Positions 34,536 through 44,142 of a stretch of DNA of 64,000 nt are shown here, one piece after another (position 1 is the stretch's first letter; each line of letters opens with the position of its first letter). The stretch is from Arcticibacter eurypsychrophilus. Lineage in GTDB: Bacteria; Bacteroidota; Bacteroidia; Sphingobacteriales; Sphingobacteriaceae. The notes under the pieces are model-generated. The model did not search any database. It saw nothing but the letters and a program-made list of their open reading frames with translations, and was not told the origin of the DNA. The position numbers and the translations under genes were made by a program. The DNA lies in contig NZ_MDFN01000013.1 of the NCBI RefSeq assembly GCF_001730525.1, positions 62,001 to 126,000 of the forward strand, written 5' to 3'.

Positions 34536-36892
34536 AGGTTGTCTTGTTCACTAGTATCATCGCGATCCTGTTGCTGTTATTCTGGTTTTCGCTGCCTTCT
34601 CCTCTGTTCAAAACACCAACCTCCTATGTTATAGAAGATGATCAGGGTGAACTGTTGAACGCCTCTATCGCCAGGGACGGACAATGGCGTTTCCCAACCA
34701 CAGACACAATCCCCGAAAAATTTATAAAATGTATTACCACTTATGAGGATAAACGCTTTTATTACCATCCTGGATTTGATCCTTTAGCGATGCTCCGCGC
34801 GTTAAAACTAAATCTCAGCAATAAAAGAACAGTAAGTGGGGCCAGCACGATTACGATGCAAGTAATCAGGCTGAGCAGAAATAAAAATAGAACTCTATGG
34901 CAAAAAATCGTAGAAATTGTATTGGCCTTTCGGATGGAGCTTTCCTATTCAAAAAATGAAATACTAGCTTTATATGCAGGAAACGCACCCTTTGGAGGGA
35001 ATGTAGTAGGTCTCGATGCCGCCTCGTGGCGCTATTTCGGAAGAGATGCTGCTCAACTCTCCTGGGCCGAAACCGCTATGCTTGCCGTATTGCCTAATTC
35101 CCCAGCCTTGGTGCATCCGGGAAAAAACAGAACACTACTTTTAAAGAAAAGAAATGCACTTTTAACTCAGCTCCTGCAAAATCAGGTGATAGATAAAAAT
35201 ACCGCTCAACTGGCCATGTTAGAGCCTGTGTCTCAACAACCTCTGCCCTTACCCCAAGACGCACCGCATTTGTTAAATAGATTTAAGTCTGATTTCCCTA
35301 CGCTTAAATTAAAAAGCACACGGTTGAGAACTACCGTCCAGTCTGCCCTCCAAAAGAATGTAACCGCGCTCCTCAAGCGTCACCATCAACAATTTAAGGC
35401 AAATGGCATCAATAATGCTGCCGCACTGATTCTCGATGTAGAAACAGGTAACACCCTTGCATATGTCGGTAACGTATATGATCCCGGCGATGCAGAAATG
35501 GAAAGTTACGTGGACGTCATTAATGCTTTAAGAAGTCCGGGAAGCACTTTAAAGCCCCTTTTATACGCCAGTATGTTGCATGATGGTCTGCTTCTCCCCA
35601 ATAGTCTGGTGCCTGATATCCCTGTTCAGATTGGCGGGTACACTCCTCAGAACTACGATCTTGGGTACGACGGCGCCATACCTGCATCGCGGGCACTAAG
35701 TCGTTCGCTCAACATCCCGGCAGTAAAAATGCTGCAGCAATATAAATACGAACGTTTTCATCAGCTCCTCAAAAAGGCTGGCATTCAATCATTAAATAAG
35801 CCTGCTGACTACTATGGTTTATCGATGATTCTTGGAGGTTGCGAGGTCTCCATGTGGGAACTTTCGGGTGCGTATGCCAGTATGGCCCGCACGCTGAATC
35901 ATTATTCCCGGTATAAGGAAAAGTACAATGCATCTGATTACCATCCACCCCTGTATATGAACGCATCTAAGCCCCTTGAAGAGAGTCTTTCCACCTCTAC
36001 TGTTATGGACTATGGGTCGTTATTCTACACCTTTCAAGCCATGCAGGAAGTAATGCGACCTGGCGAAGAATTACTTTGGGAACAATTTAATTCCTCAAAA
36101 AAAATCGCATGGAAAACAGGTACCAGTTTTGGTTTCCGGGATGGATGGGCCATTGGCGTGACCCCCTATTACGTAGTTTGTGTGTGGGTAGGTAATGCCG
36201 ATGGCGAAGGCAGACCTGAATTAACAGGCATCCAAACCGCTGCGCCGATCTTGTTTGATATCTTCGATCTCTTACCTAAAAACAACGAGTTTACAGTTCC
36301 TTACCAAGATTTGATTCAAGTAACCGTATGCCGGCAAAGTGGCTTCAGGGCTGGTGAGTTTTGCAGTAACACCCAAACAACCTATATGCCAGCGGCTTCA
36401 ATGAAATCGCCCCTTTGCTCCTATCATCAACTGATTCATTTAGACCGATCAGGAAAATACAGGGTGAGTTCTGCCTGCGAATCTCCTGAAAACATGCAGC
36501 ATGTCAACTGGTTTGTGTTACCCCCAGCTATGGAATATTATTACAAGATCAGGCATCGCGACTACCAGACACTCCCTCCATTCAGTCCGGCTTGCTTAAA
36601 TGAGCAGGAAAACTACCGCCCGATGGAACTTATTTATCCCAAAAACAATGCGAAGATTTATATTCCTCTGGAAATAGATGGCGTCAGGGGTAAGGTAATT
36701 TTTAATGCCGCACATCGAAATCCGGATAGCAAAATCTACTGGTCTGTGGATCGCGAATTCATCACAACGACGACTGATTTCCATCAAATTGCCATCACTC
36801 CCTCCAATGGCCTCCATGTAATTACCTTAGTTGATGACCAGGGAAATACCCTCCAGCAAAGGTTTGAGGTATTGGATAAAGAGAAAAAATAA
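34532..36892 (+). CDS. pbpC: Penicillin-binding protein 1C
   Basis: A 786-residue bifunctional class A PBP anchored by an N-terminal helix (VLFTSIIAILLLLFWFSL). The transglycosylase domain (about 45-215) has EDKRFYYHPGFDP with the catalytic Glu, and GASTITMQVIRL. The transpeptidase domain has SPGSTLKP (nucleophile Ser, S-x-x-K), SRSLN (S-x-N) and WKTGTSFGFRD (KTG). The C-terminal domain from about 690 (YPKNNAKIYIPLEIDGVRGKVIFNAAH) is the BiPBP_C domain found only in PBP1C. It is translated together with the alpha-2-macroglobulin, and the pair is thought to respond to cell-wall damage or host proteases. Its stop is seven bases from that of the converging PQQ dehydrogenase gene. Confidence 0.96.
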   Translation: MKVVLFTSIIAILLLLFWFSLPSPLFKTPTSYVIEDDQGELLNASIARDGQWRFPTTDTIPEKFIKCITTYEDKRFYYHPGFDPLAMLRALKLNLSNKRTVSGASTITMQVIRLSRNKNRTLWQKIVEIVLAFRMELSYSKNEILALYAGNAPFGGNVVGLDAASWRYFGRDAAQLSWAETAMLAVLPNSPALVHPGKNRTLLLKKRNALLTQLLQNQVIDKNTAQLAMLEPVSQQPLPLPQDAPHLLNRFKSDFPTLKLKSTRLRTTVQSALQKNVTALLKRHHQQFKANGINNAAALILDVETGNTLAYVGNVYDPGDAEMESYVDVINALRSPGSTLKPLLYASMLHDGLLLPNSLVPDIPVQIGGYTPQNYDLGYDGAIPASRALSRSLNIPAVKMLQQYKYERFHQLLKKAGIQSLNKPADYYGLSMILGGCEVSMWELSGAYASMARTLNHYSRYKEKYNASDYHPPLYMNASKPLEESLSTSTVMDYGSLFYTFQAMQEVMRPGEELLWEQFNSSKKIAWKTGTSFGFRDGWAIGVTPYYVVCVWVGNADGEGRPELTGIQTAAPILFDIFDLLPKNNEFTVPYQDLIQVTVCRQSGFRAGEFCSNTQTTYMPAASMKSPLCSYHQLIHLDRSGKYRVSSACESPENMQHVNWFVLPPAMEYYYKIRHRDYQTLPPFSPACLNEQENYRPMELIYPKNNAKIYIPLEIDGVRGKVIFNAAHRNPDSKIYWSVDREFITTTTDFHQIAITPSNGLHVITLVDDQGNTLQQRFEVLDKEKK

Positions 36893-36899
36893 TCAAATA

Positions 36900-38330
36900 T
36901 TAACGCCTCTTTCTTTTACTTATAATATAGTCTGCAATTTTATCGATATCAGGCTTGCTGATTGCCCCATTCCATGCTGGCATTCCCTTAAGCATGACCC
37001 CATTTGTAATCGTCCGCACAATAGCCGGCTTAGTTGATCCATATACCAGTTTTGCTCCCAATAAACCTTTAGCACGCTCCGTTCCCTGCAAATTATTCCC
37101 ATGACAACTTCCACACATCTGCTGATATAAAACCACTATTTTGGGTGTTGCAGCAGGCTTTTTTATTGGAGTTCTAACGACCAGTTTCTGAGAAGATAAC
37201 TTAGAATTGCTACTTCCAGAAGGCCGCATGCGTAAGATCATATCATATTCAGGACGAGCAACCCCTTCCGGCGGATCATTCTGTGAGGTAGAAAAATAGA
37301 TATAACCATCCGGACCAGTTACTAGAGATCTTATTCGCCCATATCGCCCTTTTAAAAGTACGTCCTGGGAAACAACTTTCCCCATATCCAGCTGAATATC
37401 AAGGACAGACTCCCCTCTCAGACAGGCCACCAACAAGTGCCCTTGTAATTGAGGAAACCGGTTTCCCGAATAAAACAGTGCTTCACCAGGTGCAATAGAT
37501 GGTGTGTACTCCGCTATTGGAGAAATCATCCCCGCTCTGCTATCACGATGATGTACCATCGGCCAGCCGTAATTACCAGTCTTAATGATCCTGTTAATCT
37601 CGTCACCACCAGTTGGCCCATGTTCCGAACTGAATAAAAAACCAGTGCCTGGTTGAAAAGCCAGACCTTGCGTATTCCGATGTCCATACGTCCATATAGA
37701 ATGTAATGCCGTGTCTACACCATGAAAAGGATTATCCAAAGGGATAGTTCCATCATCATTAAAACGCAAAATCTTCCCGTTATAGGTCTTTAGGTCCTGA
37801 GCCAAACCAGGCTCATCAGCATCACCGGTAGTGATATACAGCTTTTTATCCGGACTAAACAGGAGTCTGCAACCAGTATGATTTTGATTCGCCGGAATAT
37901 TTTCCAAAATAACAAAGGGATTAATAAGCGTATCGTTTTTGAACTGATAGCGTACCACCCGCAATCTCATTCTTTTATCCCTTGTGTAGTTATTTGCCAG
38001 GTAAACAAATTTGTTAGTAGCAAATTCAGGATGAATGCACATGCCCAATAAACCTGTTTTATTCCTTAATGGTATATCAGGAACAACAAAAGCAGGTTTG
38101 TCAACCAATTTACCATTCCGGTATACCCTAACCCGTCCCTCACGTTCTGTAAAAAGCATAGTTCGATCCGGCAAAAAAACAATCTGCCAGGGAACAAAGA
38201 GATTCTTCATCAACGTATCGATTACGAACCCATCTTCTGGAGCTTGTTGTTGAGTCCTTTTATTCTGATATACAAATGCACTTATTAATATGCCAAGACA
38301 GATGATAGCTGAACTTTTTAGTAACTTCAT
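36900..38330 (-). CDS. PQQ-type soluble sugar dehydrogenase fused to cytochrome c
   Basis: A 476-residue exported enzyme. A signal segment (LLKSSAIICLGILISAFVYQ) precedes a six-bladed propeller of the GDH-B/YliI type: FVPWQIVFLPDRTMLFTEREGRVRVYRNGKL, GLLGMCIHPEFATN, NQNHTGCRLLFSPD-like blades and TYGHRNTQGLAFQPG, SSEHGPTGGDEINRI, all hallmark stretches of PQQ aldose dehydrogenases. The last 90 residues are a class I cytochrome c: CGSCH binds haem and GMPAW gives the axial Met. The fusion would pass electrons from sugar oxidation directly to the respiratory chain in the periplasm. The sugar substrate is not known. Confidence 0.93.
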   Translation of the reverse strand: MKLLKSSAIICLGILISAFVYQNKRTQQQAPEDGFVIDTLMKNLFVPWQIVFLPDRTMLFTEREGRVRVYRNGKLVDKPAFVVPDIPLRNKTGLLGMCIHPEFATNKFVYLANNYTRDKRMRLRVVRYQFKNDTLINPFVILENIPANQNHTGCRLLFSPDKKLYITTGDADEPGLAQDLKTYNGKILRFNDDGTIPLDNPFHGVDTALHSIWTYGHRNTQGLAFQPGTGFLFSSEHGPTGGDEINRIIKTGNYGWPMVHHRDSRAGMISPIAEYTPSIAPGEALFYSGNRFPQLQGHLLVACLRGESVLDIQLDMGKVVSQDVLLKGRYGRIRSLVTGPDGYIYFSTSQNDPPEGVARPEYDMILRMRPSGSSNSKLSSQKLVVRTPIKKPAATPKIVVLYQQMCGSCHGNNLQGTERAKGLLGAKLVYGSTKPAIVRTITNGVMLKGMPAWNGAISKPDIDKIADYIISKRKRR

Positions 38331-38348
38331 TTGAATGAGGAGTTTGAA

Positions 38349-38852
38349 TTACATAGTTGGGGCTTGCTCATAAATAGTCCAGTATTGTAAATCTGTCGTA
38401 TTTCGCCTGGCCAGTATAATGGTAGAATTGACACTCCCTTGCGGGTCGGATGGGGTAATATATAAATCGGTTCCCTTCATTTTAATCAAAAAGGTTCCTT
38501 TTTTAACTGGTATAAACTCATACTGTTGTTGAGGATTTCCAGCAAGAAGAGGTTGCTCTTCAAGCAATATACCATGAGCAGCCGAACTTTGAGGTTGAAA
38601 AGTTTTATGCGTTAATAAATTTTCGAGCTGATAGGCATTTCCTCCTGTACTTTTAAAGTTCCAGGTCATACATTTCCAGTTTTGCGGAGAATAAGCAACT
38701 AATGGCGTTCCATTTTTAGAAGCAGCATCTTTTACTCTTAAAAGCATCCCTGTTTTTGTATTTCTAATGGCATAATTACCTTTAATATCCTGTGAAAAAG
38801 CATCCGAAAATAGGGTTATAAACACAAGGATTACCGTACAGATTGATTTCAT
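38349..38852 (-). CDS. Exported ricin-type beta-trefoil protein
   Basis: A 167-residue protein with a signal peptide (MKSICTVILVFITLFSDAFSQ). The mature part is one RICIN-like beta-trefoil of about 140 residues: GNYAIRNTKTGMLLRVKDAASKNGTPLVAYSPQNWKCMTWNFKS, then AYQLENLLTHKTFQPQSS and FLIKMKGTDLYITP. The Q-x-W motif of ricin repeats is reduced to MTWNF and YWTIYE. Such single-domain proteins usually bind carbohydrate. It lies 18 bases upstream of the PQQ dehydrogenase gene on the same strand, so the two may form an operon with a sugar-related role. Confidence 0.8.
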   Translation of the reverse strand: MKSICTVILVFITLFSDAFSQDIKGNYAIRNTKTGMLLRVKDAASKNGTPLVAYSPQNWKCMTWNFKSTGGNAYQLENLLTHKTFQPQSSAAHGILLEEQPLLAGNPQQQYEFIPVKKGTFLIKMKGTDLYITPSDPQGSVNSTIILARRNTTDLQYWTIYEQAPTM

Positions 38853-39072
38853 AATAGGTTATTTTTAGTTTAATAATTAATCCGCTATTCGTTTTGTATT
38901 GGTAATACAAATTAAAGTAAAAATTAACTAAAAACAAGCTTCTTGATTAACTAAAACGTTTTTATTTCATTTCAATTTTAATGAGTAAAGCAGGTATTTT
39001 TAAGGCTAAAGATATCCCGGAGTAAAACCATTAAATAAAAAGCTTTTGAGCGCAAAAGTTTTTCAAAGCTCT

Positions 39073-40038
39073 TTATTCTTGTTTGAAGGAAATCTTTTTT
39101 CTAAGGCTAAAATCTGAAATTATCATCTTTGGTTTTATTTTTTTGTTGCTCTTATTTGCTTGTTTATCAATACGACAGGAAAGACCCAACATCAGGAGAT
39201 TCCCTTTATAAAACATCTCTTTGATCTTTTCTTCCCTGCCAGGGTAGCTGGATGACTGATAGTTAACTTCTTTAAATGGATAGCCAGACGGTTTCTCTGA
39301 TTGAAAAGTACCAATAATTGCACATGGACTGAACTCTTTGCTGTTCAGCAAGACACTTTCATTGGTTTGACTTACAGTAGAGTACAACATCAGAGACATA
39401 CTTACCAAAGCCAAACAATCCTCTGGGACTTTTTCTATAAAAGTGACCACCTGTCCTTCAAAGTTTTGATACCCTTCCAGATCCAGATCCTGGAACCCCA
39501 GGTTTTCATAATACTCCTCCCTGAAATTAAAAGCAACCAACATCAGCCTTATGCGGTATTTCATATAAGCCCCGCTTTGGTTTTTAGGCCTTTTAATTCC
39601 TGTTTTGGTGTTCAAGGGACCAAGGGTAACACTTACTTGTCCGTTTGAACTTTTACTCACCGAGCGGCTCATTTGCAATACTTCATGCAGTTTACTGTTT
39701 GCGTTAAAGTCCATTCCGTTTATTAAAGAAAGATCCCCATCATGCAAATCCCTCTTCCCTTTCTCGCCACTCACATTATTTAATATCGACCGGTACACCA
39801 GCTGCGTACTCCTGTAAGCAGCCGTTCCATCTTTGAAAAAATAAGCCGGTTCAAATGCAGTCCGGATTACTGCTGCAGCTGAACTTGAAAGTCCAAACTC
39901 AGTAGCGCTCCTGATCGTTTTTTCGGTTTGCTTAAATGCTTTTGCTTTTCCCTGGATGATATTTTTTCCCCGGTACTCACGGTAGATTACCGAACCTGCC
40001 GTTCCATGTACCATTCCTTTCTTATCTATTGTAGCCAT
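39073..40038 (-). CDS. Bacteroidota-specific protein of unknown function (DUF6266-like)
   Basis: A 321-residue protein without signal peptide or membrane helix. The N-terminus MATIDKKGMVHGTAGSVIYR, rich in Gly and followed by EYRGKNIIQGKAKAF, resembles the start of DUF6266 proteins of Pedobacter relatives, in which a G-x-x-G-x-V-x-x-R/G pattern is constant. The body is basic (many Lys/Arg) and beta-rich (KYRIRLMLVAFNF, CLALVSMSLMLYS). The tail is very Lys-rich. Function unknown; it is flanked by gaps of 220 and 490 bases and has no operon partner. DUF6266 membership is my impression only. Confidence 0.6.
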   Translation of the reverse strand: MATIDKKGMVHGTAGSVIYREYRGKNIIQGKAKAFKQTEKTIRSATEFGLSSSAAAVIRTAFEPAYFFKDGTAAYRSTQLVYRSILNNVSGEKGKRDLHDGDLSLINGMDFNANSKLHEVLQMSRSVSKSSNGQVSVTLGPLNTKTGIKRPKNQSGAYMKYRIRLMLVAFNFREEYYENLGFQDLDLEGYQNFEGQVVTFIEKVPEDCLALVSMSLMLYSTVSQTNESVLLNSKEFSPCAIIGTFQSEKPSGYPFKEVNYQSSSYPGREEKIKEMFYKGNLLMLGLSCRIDKQANKSNKKIKPKMIISDFSLRKKISFKQE

Positions 40039-40528
40039 ACTATTATGTTATTTGCATAAAGTAATCGCTAAAAATTCTAAAGCGTGAAATAACTGCTGAA
40101 ATTTCTCAAATCTTCCGGTAAACGGCTTAAATTTCTTAAAAAAGACAATTTGCTTAAACTTCAGTTAAAAGACAAAAAAGCAATTGGTTAATGCTGCCAC
40201 TCTTTAGGGAGTATTTTGTTTTAATTTTATAACCTTCAATAGCAAACCACATCTGATCCGTTATTCTCTTTTGAATAACATGCTTATATGTTTAAAATTG
40301 CAATAAGGCAGGATAATTAGTAAAATGATTGCTATGGAGCGGAAAAACAAGCTAGTAAAATTCCACTGTAAGTCCGACTTCAACTAGCTATAGCCGGACT
40401 CATTTGGGATTTTTATTGCATTCTTATTAGAAGATTTAATAATCTGGTTCCAGCTAGGTACCTGTCACCTACAAAATAAATCAGTAAAAAGGCCGAACCT
40501 AAATACCAGCGGTAAAAAGTTACACTTA
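40039..40528. other. 490-base intergenic region
   Basis: No convincing gene is seen here. AGTCCG at 40371-40376 and CGGACT at 40395-40400 can form a six-base stem with an 18-base loop. The palindrome AGGTACCT occurs near 40460. The region separates two same-strand genes of unknown function, so it probably holds the promoter of the DUF6266-like gene. Confidence 0.4.
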
Positions 40529-40849
40529 CTATAAAATGTCTTTTGTAATCTGAATGGTTTTTTCTAAAACGCGTACAAGTGTATCTTTATATAATACAAA
40601 GTTACTCTGACGTGTTTCATCTGAATCTGCTTCTTTAACAGCCTTTTTAGCTCGATTAATTTCCTGCAATTCGTTTTTGTATAAATCGCCGAAACTATCC
40701 GGTTGTTTATTCTTTAAGATTCTGATGGTGTGCGAATAGTTCTCATGAATATCAATGAGAATAGCCATACTTTTCTCATCATAAGCAGTTATACCTGCAA
40801 CCTTTATAACCAGCTTTTCAAGCTTTCCTCGTTCTTTTGCGTAACCCAT
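40529..40849 (-). CDS. Small helical protein of unknown function
   Basis: A 106-residue, highly charged and largely helical product with no signal peptide, Cys or membrane segment. The sequence (ERGKLEKLVIKVAGITAYDEKSMAILIDIHENYSHTIRILKN, then NELQEINRAKKAVKEAD) suggests three or four helices. I do not recognise a family. The frame is well formed, with an ATG at 40849 and a TAA, and there is no competing frame, so it is probably real. It lies upstream of nothing on its strand within 490 bases and 146 bases downstream of the DUF2805 gene. Confidence 0.6.
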   Translation of the reverse strand: MGYAKERGKLEKLVIKVAGITAYDEKSMAILIDIHENYSHTIRILKNKQPDSFGDLYKNELQEINRAKKAVKEADSDETRQSNFVLYKDTLVRVLEKTIQITKDIL

Positions 40850-40995
40850 AATTTGTGGCGAATATACCTGTTCTTCCGAATAGTTGTACTATGAAAGCCT
40901 GAATATTGCTTAAATACAGATCTATACGCATCCTAAATAAATTTAGGATAGGAAACCAGCCTCAAAATTTGAGCGAAACTAACTGTATATTAGGT

Positions 40996-41304
40996 TTATC
41001 TTTTAGAGATCTTATTCAGCGTGATACTTCTTTGTGAATTGCATTTGAACCTGTTTATCCCGTCTAAACGCTTCTTTAAATGTTTGGTTTTACAGTTGCT
41101 TACCCTGTCGCGCCACAACCTATAGCTGCTAAATTTAAGCTGCTTCTTCATTAAAATTTTAACACTTTCTTCCGATAAGCCAAATTGCATTTCAATGGCC
41201 TCAAATGGAGTTCTATCCTCCCAGGCCATTTCAATAATTCTGTCCATATCTATATCTGAGTAAACTTTACTAATTTCCATTTGCAATGCTTGTTTTTTTA
41301 TCAT
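40996..41304 (-). CDS. DUF2805/TIGR03643-like protein
   Basis: A 102-residue basic protein. The core MDRIIEMAWEDRTPFEAIEMQFGLSEESVKILMKKQLKFSSYRLWRDRV (about residues 20-68) is the recognisable DUF2805/TIGR03643 sequence, a helix-turn-helix-like segment of unknown function; a Lys/Arg-rich tail (TKHLKKRLDG) follows. From memory, genes of this family often neighbour cryptochrome or photolyase genes, and here a CRY-DASH gene starts 188 bases away on the opposite strand. The start at 41304 adds about 19 residues before the core; a start at the internal Met at residue 20 is possible. Confidence 0.78.
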   Translation of the reverse strand: MIKKQALQMEISKVYSDIDMDRIIEMAWEDRTPFEAIEMQFGLSEESVKILMKKQLKFSSYRLWRDRVSNCKTKHLKKRLDGINRFKCNSQRSITLNKISKR

Positions 41305-41491
41305 GTATACACCTCATTTGGTGCCCTTTGCAAAATGAGTACTGTTTAGAGCATCGCAACTAGGTAACATGTTGGAATGAACACTTATTTAGCTTATTTT
41401 TCCCTTATGTAATAAACCTTTAGAATATACGAACATAGTGGTCAAAATGTTTGTTCGGGTTAAGTAATATAGATAAAACAAACTGATAGCG

Positions 41492-42784
41492 ATGACTACC
41501 TCAATTTTATGGTTCAAGAACGATTTAAGGCTGGAAGACAACGAGGCGCTTGTTGAGGCAATAGCGCAAAGCGATCAGCTGATTCCTGTATATTGCTTTG
41601 ACGAAGCCATATACAAAACCATTCCATATGGCTTTACAAGGATCGGTAAGTTTAGAGCTAAATTTCTTTTGGAATCACTTAGTGAGCTCAAATTTCGACT
41701 GGCGGAATTAGGTGCTAATCTGCAGATAGTCAAAGGGAATCCGGAGGAAGAATTGCCTAAAATAGCCTTTAAATATAACGCAAAAAAGGTATTTACTGAA
41801 AGAGAGATCGCTTTTGAGGAATTACAGACGCTGGATAAGGTAAGATCTGCATTGCTTAAAAACGACTGTTTCCTGATGACGTCGGCAAGCAATACATTAT
41901 ATCATATTGATGACTTGCCACTGTCTATTGACCGGATACCTGATATATTTAGTCAGTTCAGAGTGCTTGTAGAAAAAAAAACAACGATCAGACCTGCTCT
42001 TAATATCCCACATCATATCCCTACCCCTGATTTGGGTAGTATGGATATACCCACTCTTGCAGAGATGGGACTCCCTGCAGTTGAAAGAGATGCCCGCGCT
42101 GTTCTTAATTATAAAGGAGGAGAAAGCGAGGCAATAAAAAGACTTAAATACTATTTTCAAGAGTCTAAGGCTATTTCAAGATATAAAGAAACCCGAAACG
42201 GGATGGTAGGGTCAGATTTTTCAACCAAATTTTCTGCATGGCTCTCCATGGGATGCCTATCTTCCAGGTATATCTATTCGGAATTGAAAGCTTTTGAAGA
42301 TACGTTTGGCGCTAATGAATCCACTTACTGGCTTCAGTTTGAGCTATTGTGGCGCGATTACTTTAAACTGATGATGGAGAAATACGGCAACAAGTTATTC
42401 TTATTCAATGGAATAAAAGCACGGCGTGAAAAGCCGGATGCTGTCAATTTTACGATTCTGCAGCAATGGATTAATGGCGAAACAGGTGTTGACTTTGTAG
42501 ATGCCAATATGAAAGAACTCAAGTTTACGGGCTACATGAGTAACCGCGGAAGGCAGAATGTGGCCAGCTTTTTAATTAATGATCTTCAAATTGATTGGAG
42601 ATATGGTGCCGCTTATTTTGAGCAACAATTGATCGATTATGATGTAAGCAGCAATTGGGGCAACTGGGCCTACCTGTCTGGTGTGGGCAATGACCCCAGG
42701 GGAAAGCGCTACTTCAATATTGAAAAACAGGCCAATGATTACGACCAGGATAAAAAGTACCGTAATCTTTGGCTTAATCTTTAA
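41492..42784 (+). CDS. DASH family cryptochrome
   Basis: A 430-residue flavoprotein of the photolyase/cryptochrome superfamily. The N-terminal photolyase alpha/beta domain starts TSILWFKNDLRLEDNEAL. The C-terminal FAD domain shows KFSAWLSMGCLSSRYIYSEL, WLQFELLWRDYFKLM and the CRY-DASH signature NRGRQNVASFLINDLQIDWRYGAAYFE followed by DVSSNWGNWAYLSGVGNDPR. CRY-DASH proteins bind FAD and MTHF and repair cyclobutane dimers in single-stranded or looped DNA. An inverted repeat CTCATTT/AAATGAG (41313-41319/41333-41339) lies in the gap shared with the divergent DUF2805 gene. Confidence 0.95.
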   Translation: MTTSILWFKNDLRLEDNEALVEAIAQSDQLIPVYCFDEAIYKTIPYGFTRIGKFRAKFLLESLSELKFRLAELGANLQIVKGNPEEELPKIAFKYNAKKVFTEREIAFEELQTLDKVRSALLKNDCFLMTSASNTLYHIDDLPLSIDRIPDIFSQFRVLVEKKTTIRPALNIPHHIPTPDLGSMDIPTLAEMGLPAVERDARAVLNYKGGESEAIKRLKYYFQESKAISRYKETRNGMVGSDFSTKFSAWLSMGCLSSRYIYSELKAFEDTFGANESTYWLQFELLWRDYFKLMMEKYGNKLFLFNGIKARREKPDAVNFTILQQWINGETGVDFVDANMKELKFTGYMSNRGRQNVASFLINDLQIDWRYGAAYFEQQLIDYDVSSNWGNWAYLSGVGNDPRGKRYFNIEKQANDYDQDKKYRNLWLNL

Positions 42785-42790
42785 CAGAGC

Positions 42791-43915
42791 TTATAAAACA
42801 ATTCTTTTACCGCTTGCCGCTGATCTCTTTGCCGCATCAAGGATCTCCATTACGATCATATTGTATTTTAATGAAGATAGATCGTCAGTACCTGCAATCT
42901 GATTACGGAGCACTGCCGATAAGTAAGTGATAGGGTCCTTTATTTGAGCAGGCAGATCTTTAGCTTGAGTAATACTGGAAATCTTTTCATGGTTAACACT
43001 GTTGATGTTGATGTCGTCGAGCGCATGCAAATAACCGCTTACTCCAAAAATTTCCAGATCCTTGATAGAAAAAGGCCAGTTCCATGAGGCTTCAATAAGA
43101 CCGGTTGCTCCCGGATATTCTAAAATTACAGTTGCATCATCCTCAACTTTAGGATAAACTGCCGGTTTATAATGCCTCGTAACAGCTGTTACTGCAATAG
43201 GTTTCTGGCCTTTCATCATCCACGTCATTACATTGGCACCATAGCAACCAAAGTCATTTAGTGCTCCTGCACCGTTCAATACAGGGTCGGTAAGCCAACT
43301 TAAAAATTCAGCACTACACCCTATTTCTTTTGGACCTGAATGGCCATCGTGCATCACCATCTTTTTAATATTGCCGATACTACATTTGTTTATTGTATTG
43401 TAAACATCATAATAGGATGCATACCAAGTAGTTTCGTAGTTAGTTAACACTTTAACATGGTATTGATCAGCTAGCTTTTCAATTTGTTTGGCTTGTTCCA
43501 GAGTTGCGGCCAATGGCTTTTCCACCATGACAGGTAGATGTAATGGAGCGCATATTTTTACAATATCTAAATGACCGGCAACCTCATTGTAACCCAATAC
43601 AGCATCTGGCTTCTTTTGCAGCAACAATTTTTTAAGGTCAATAGAAAACAAAGAATCTGGCAGATTATATTGTTTACCCAATCTCTTCCATAATTGTTGA
43701 TTGGGTTCAACTATACCTATAATCGTTACTTTACCATTCTTAAAAGCATTTAATACGTTATGTACATGATCATGGTTCAATCCTACTACCACTACTTTTA
43801 ATTTTTCTTGAGAATAACTAGTGTTATTTAATCCAATCATCAGAGAAACAAGGATCAAAAGCCTGTTAAAAATATTTCTAACAACCTGTGAATGTGCTTG
43901 ATTATAGTTTATCAT
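42791..43915 (-). CDS. Exported Gfo/Idh/MocA family oxidoreductase
   Basis: A 374-residue NAD(P)-dependent oxidoreductase with an N-terminal export segment (LLILVSLMIGLNNTSYSQ), so it probably acts in the periplasm with a tightly bound cofactor, as several Bacteroidota members do. The Rossmann motif is KVVVVGLNHDHVHNVLNAF, a variant of G-x-G-x-x-G. The conserved EKPLA (VMVEKPLAATLEQAK) is at about residue 135. The dimer domain contains DFGCYGANVMTWMMKG. Members convert sugars, inositols or glycosides. The gene converges with CRY-DASH (six bases between stops) and is separated from the TonB receptor by a hairpin region; its substrate is unknown. Confidence 0.92.
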   Translation of the reverse strand: MINYNQAHSQVVRNIFNRLLILVSLMIGLNNTSYSQEKLKVVVVGLNHDHVHNVLNAFKNGKVTIIGIVEPNQQLWKRLGKQYNLPDSLFSIDLKKLLLQKKPDAVLGYNEVAGHLDIVKICAPLHLPVMVEKPLAATLEQAKQIEKLADQYHVKVLTNYETTWYASYYDVYNTINKCSIGNIKKMVMHDGHSGPKEIGCSAEFLSWLTDPVLNGAGALNDFGCYGANVMTWMMKGQKPIAVTAVTRHYKPAVYPKVEDDATVILEYPGATGLIEASWNWPFSIKDLEIFGVSGYLHALDDININSVNHEKISSITQAKDLPAQIKDPITYLSAVLRNQIAGTDDLSSLKYNMIVMEILDAAKRSAASGKRIVL

Positions 43916-44142
43916 GATCTTTGTGCTGTTACATAAACGGATTTCTAATTTAGGATTTAATCTTTAAGTATTTATTAATTTGGAGATATTTTAAAAAACT
44001 TACCTGAGGCGCAAATCTACTCTTAATGGAACAATGCGCTACGATTGGCTATAATTTCGGGAAGGTAATTAAAAAGAAATACCTGCACCGGGTACAGCCA
44101 TTTACTGTTAGCGGAAAGATTTACCAAGAAATTGCGGCCCCC

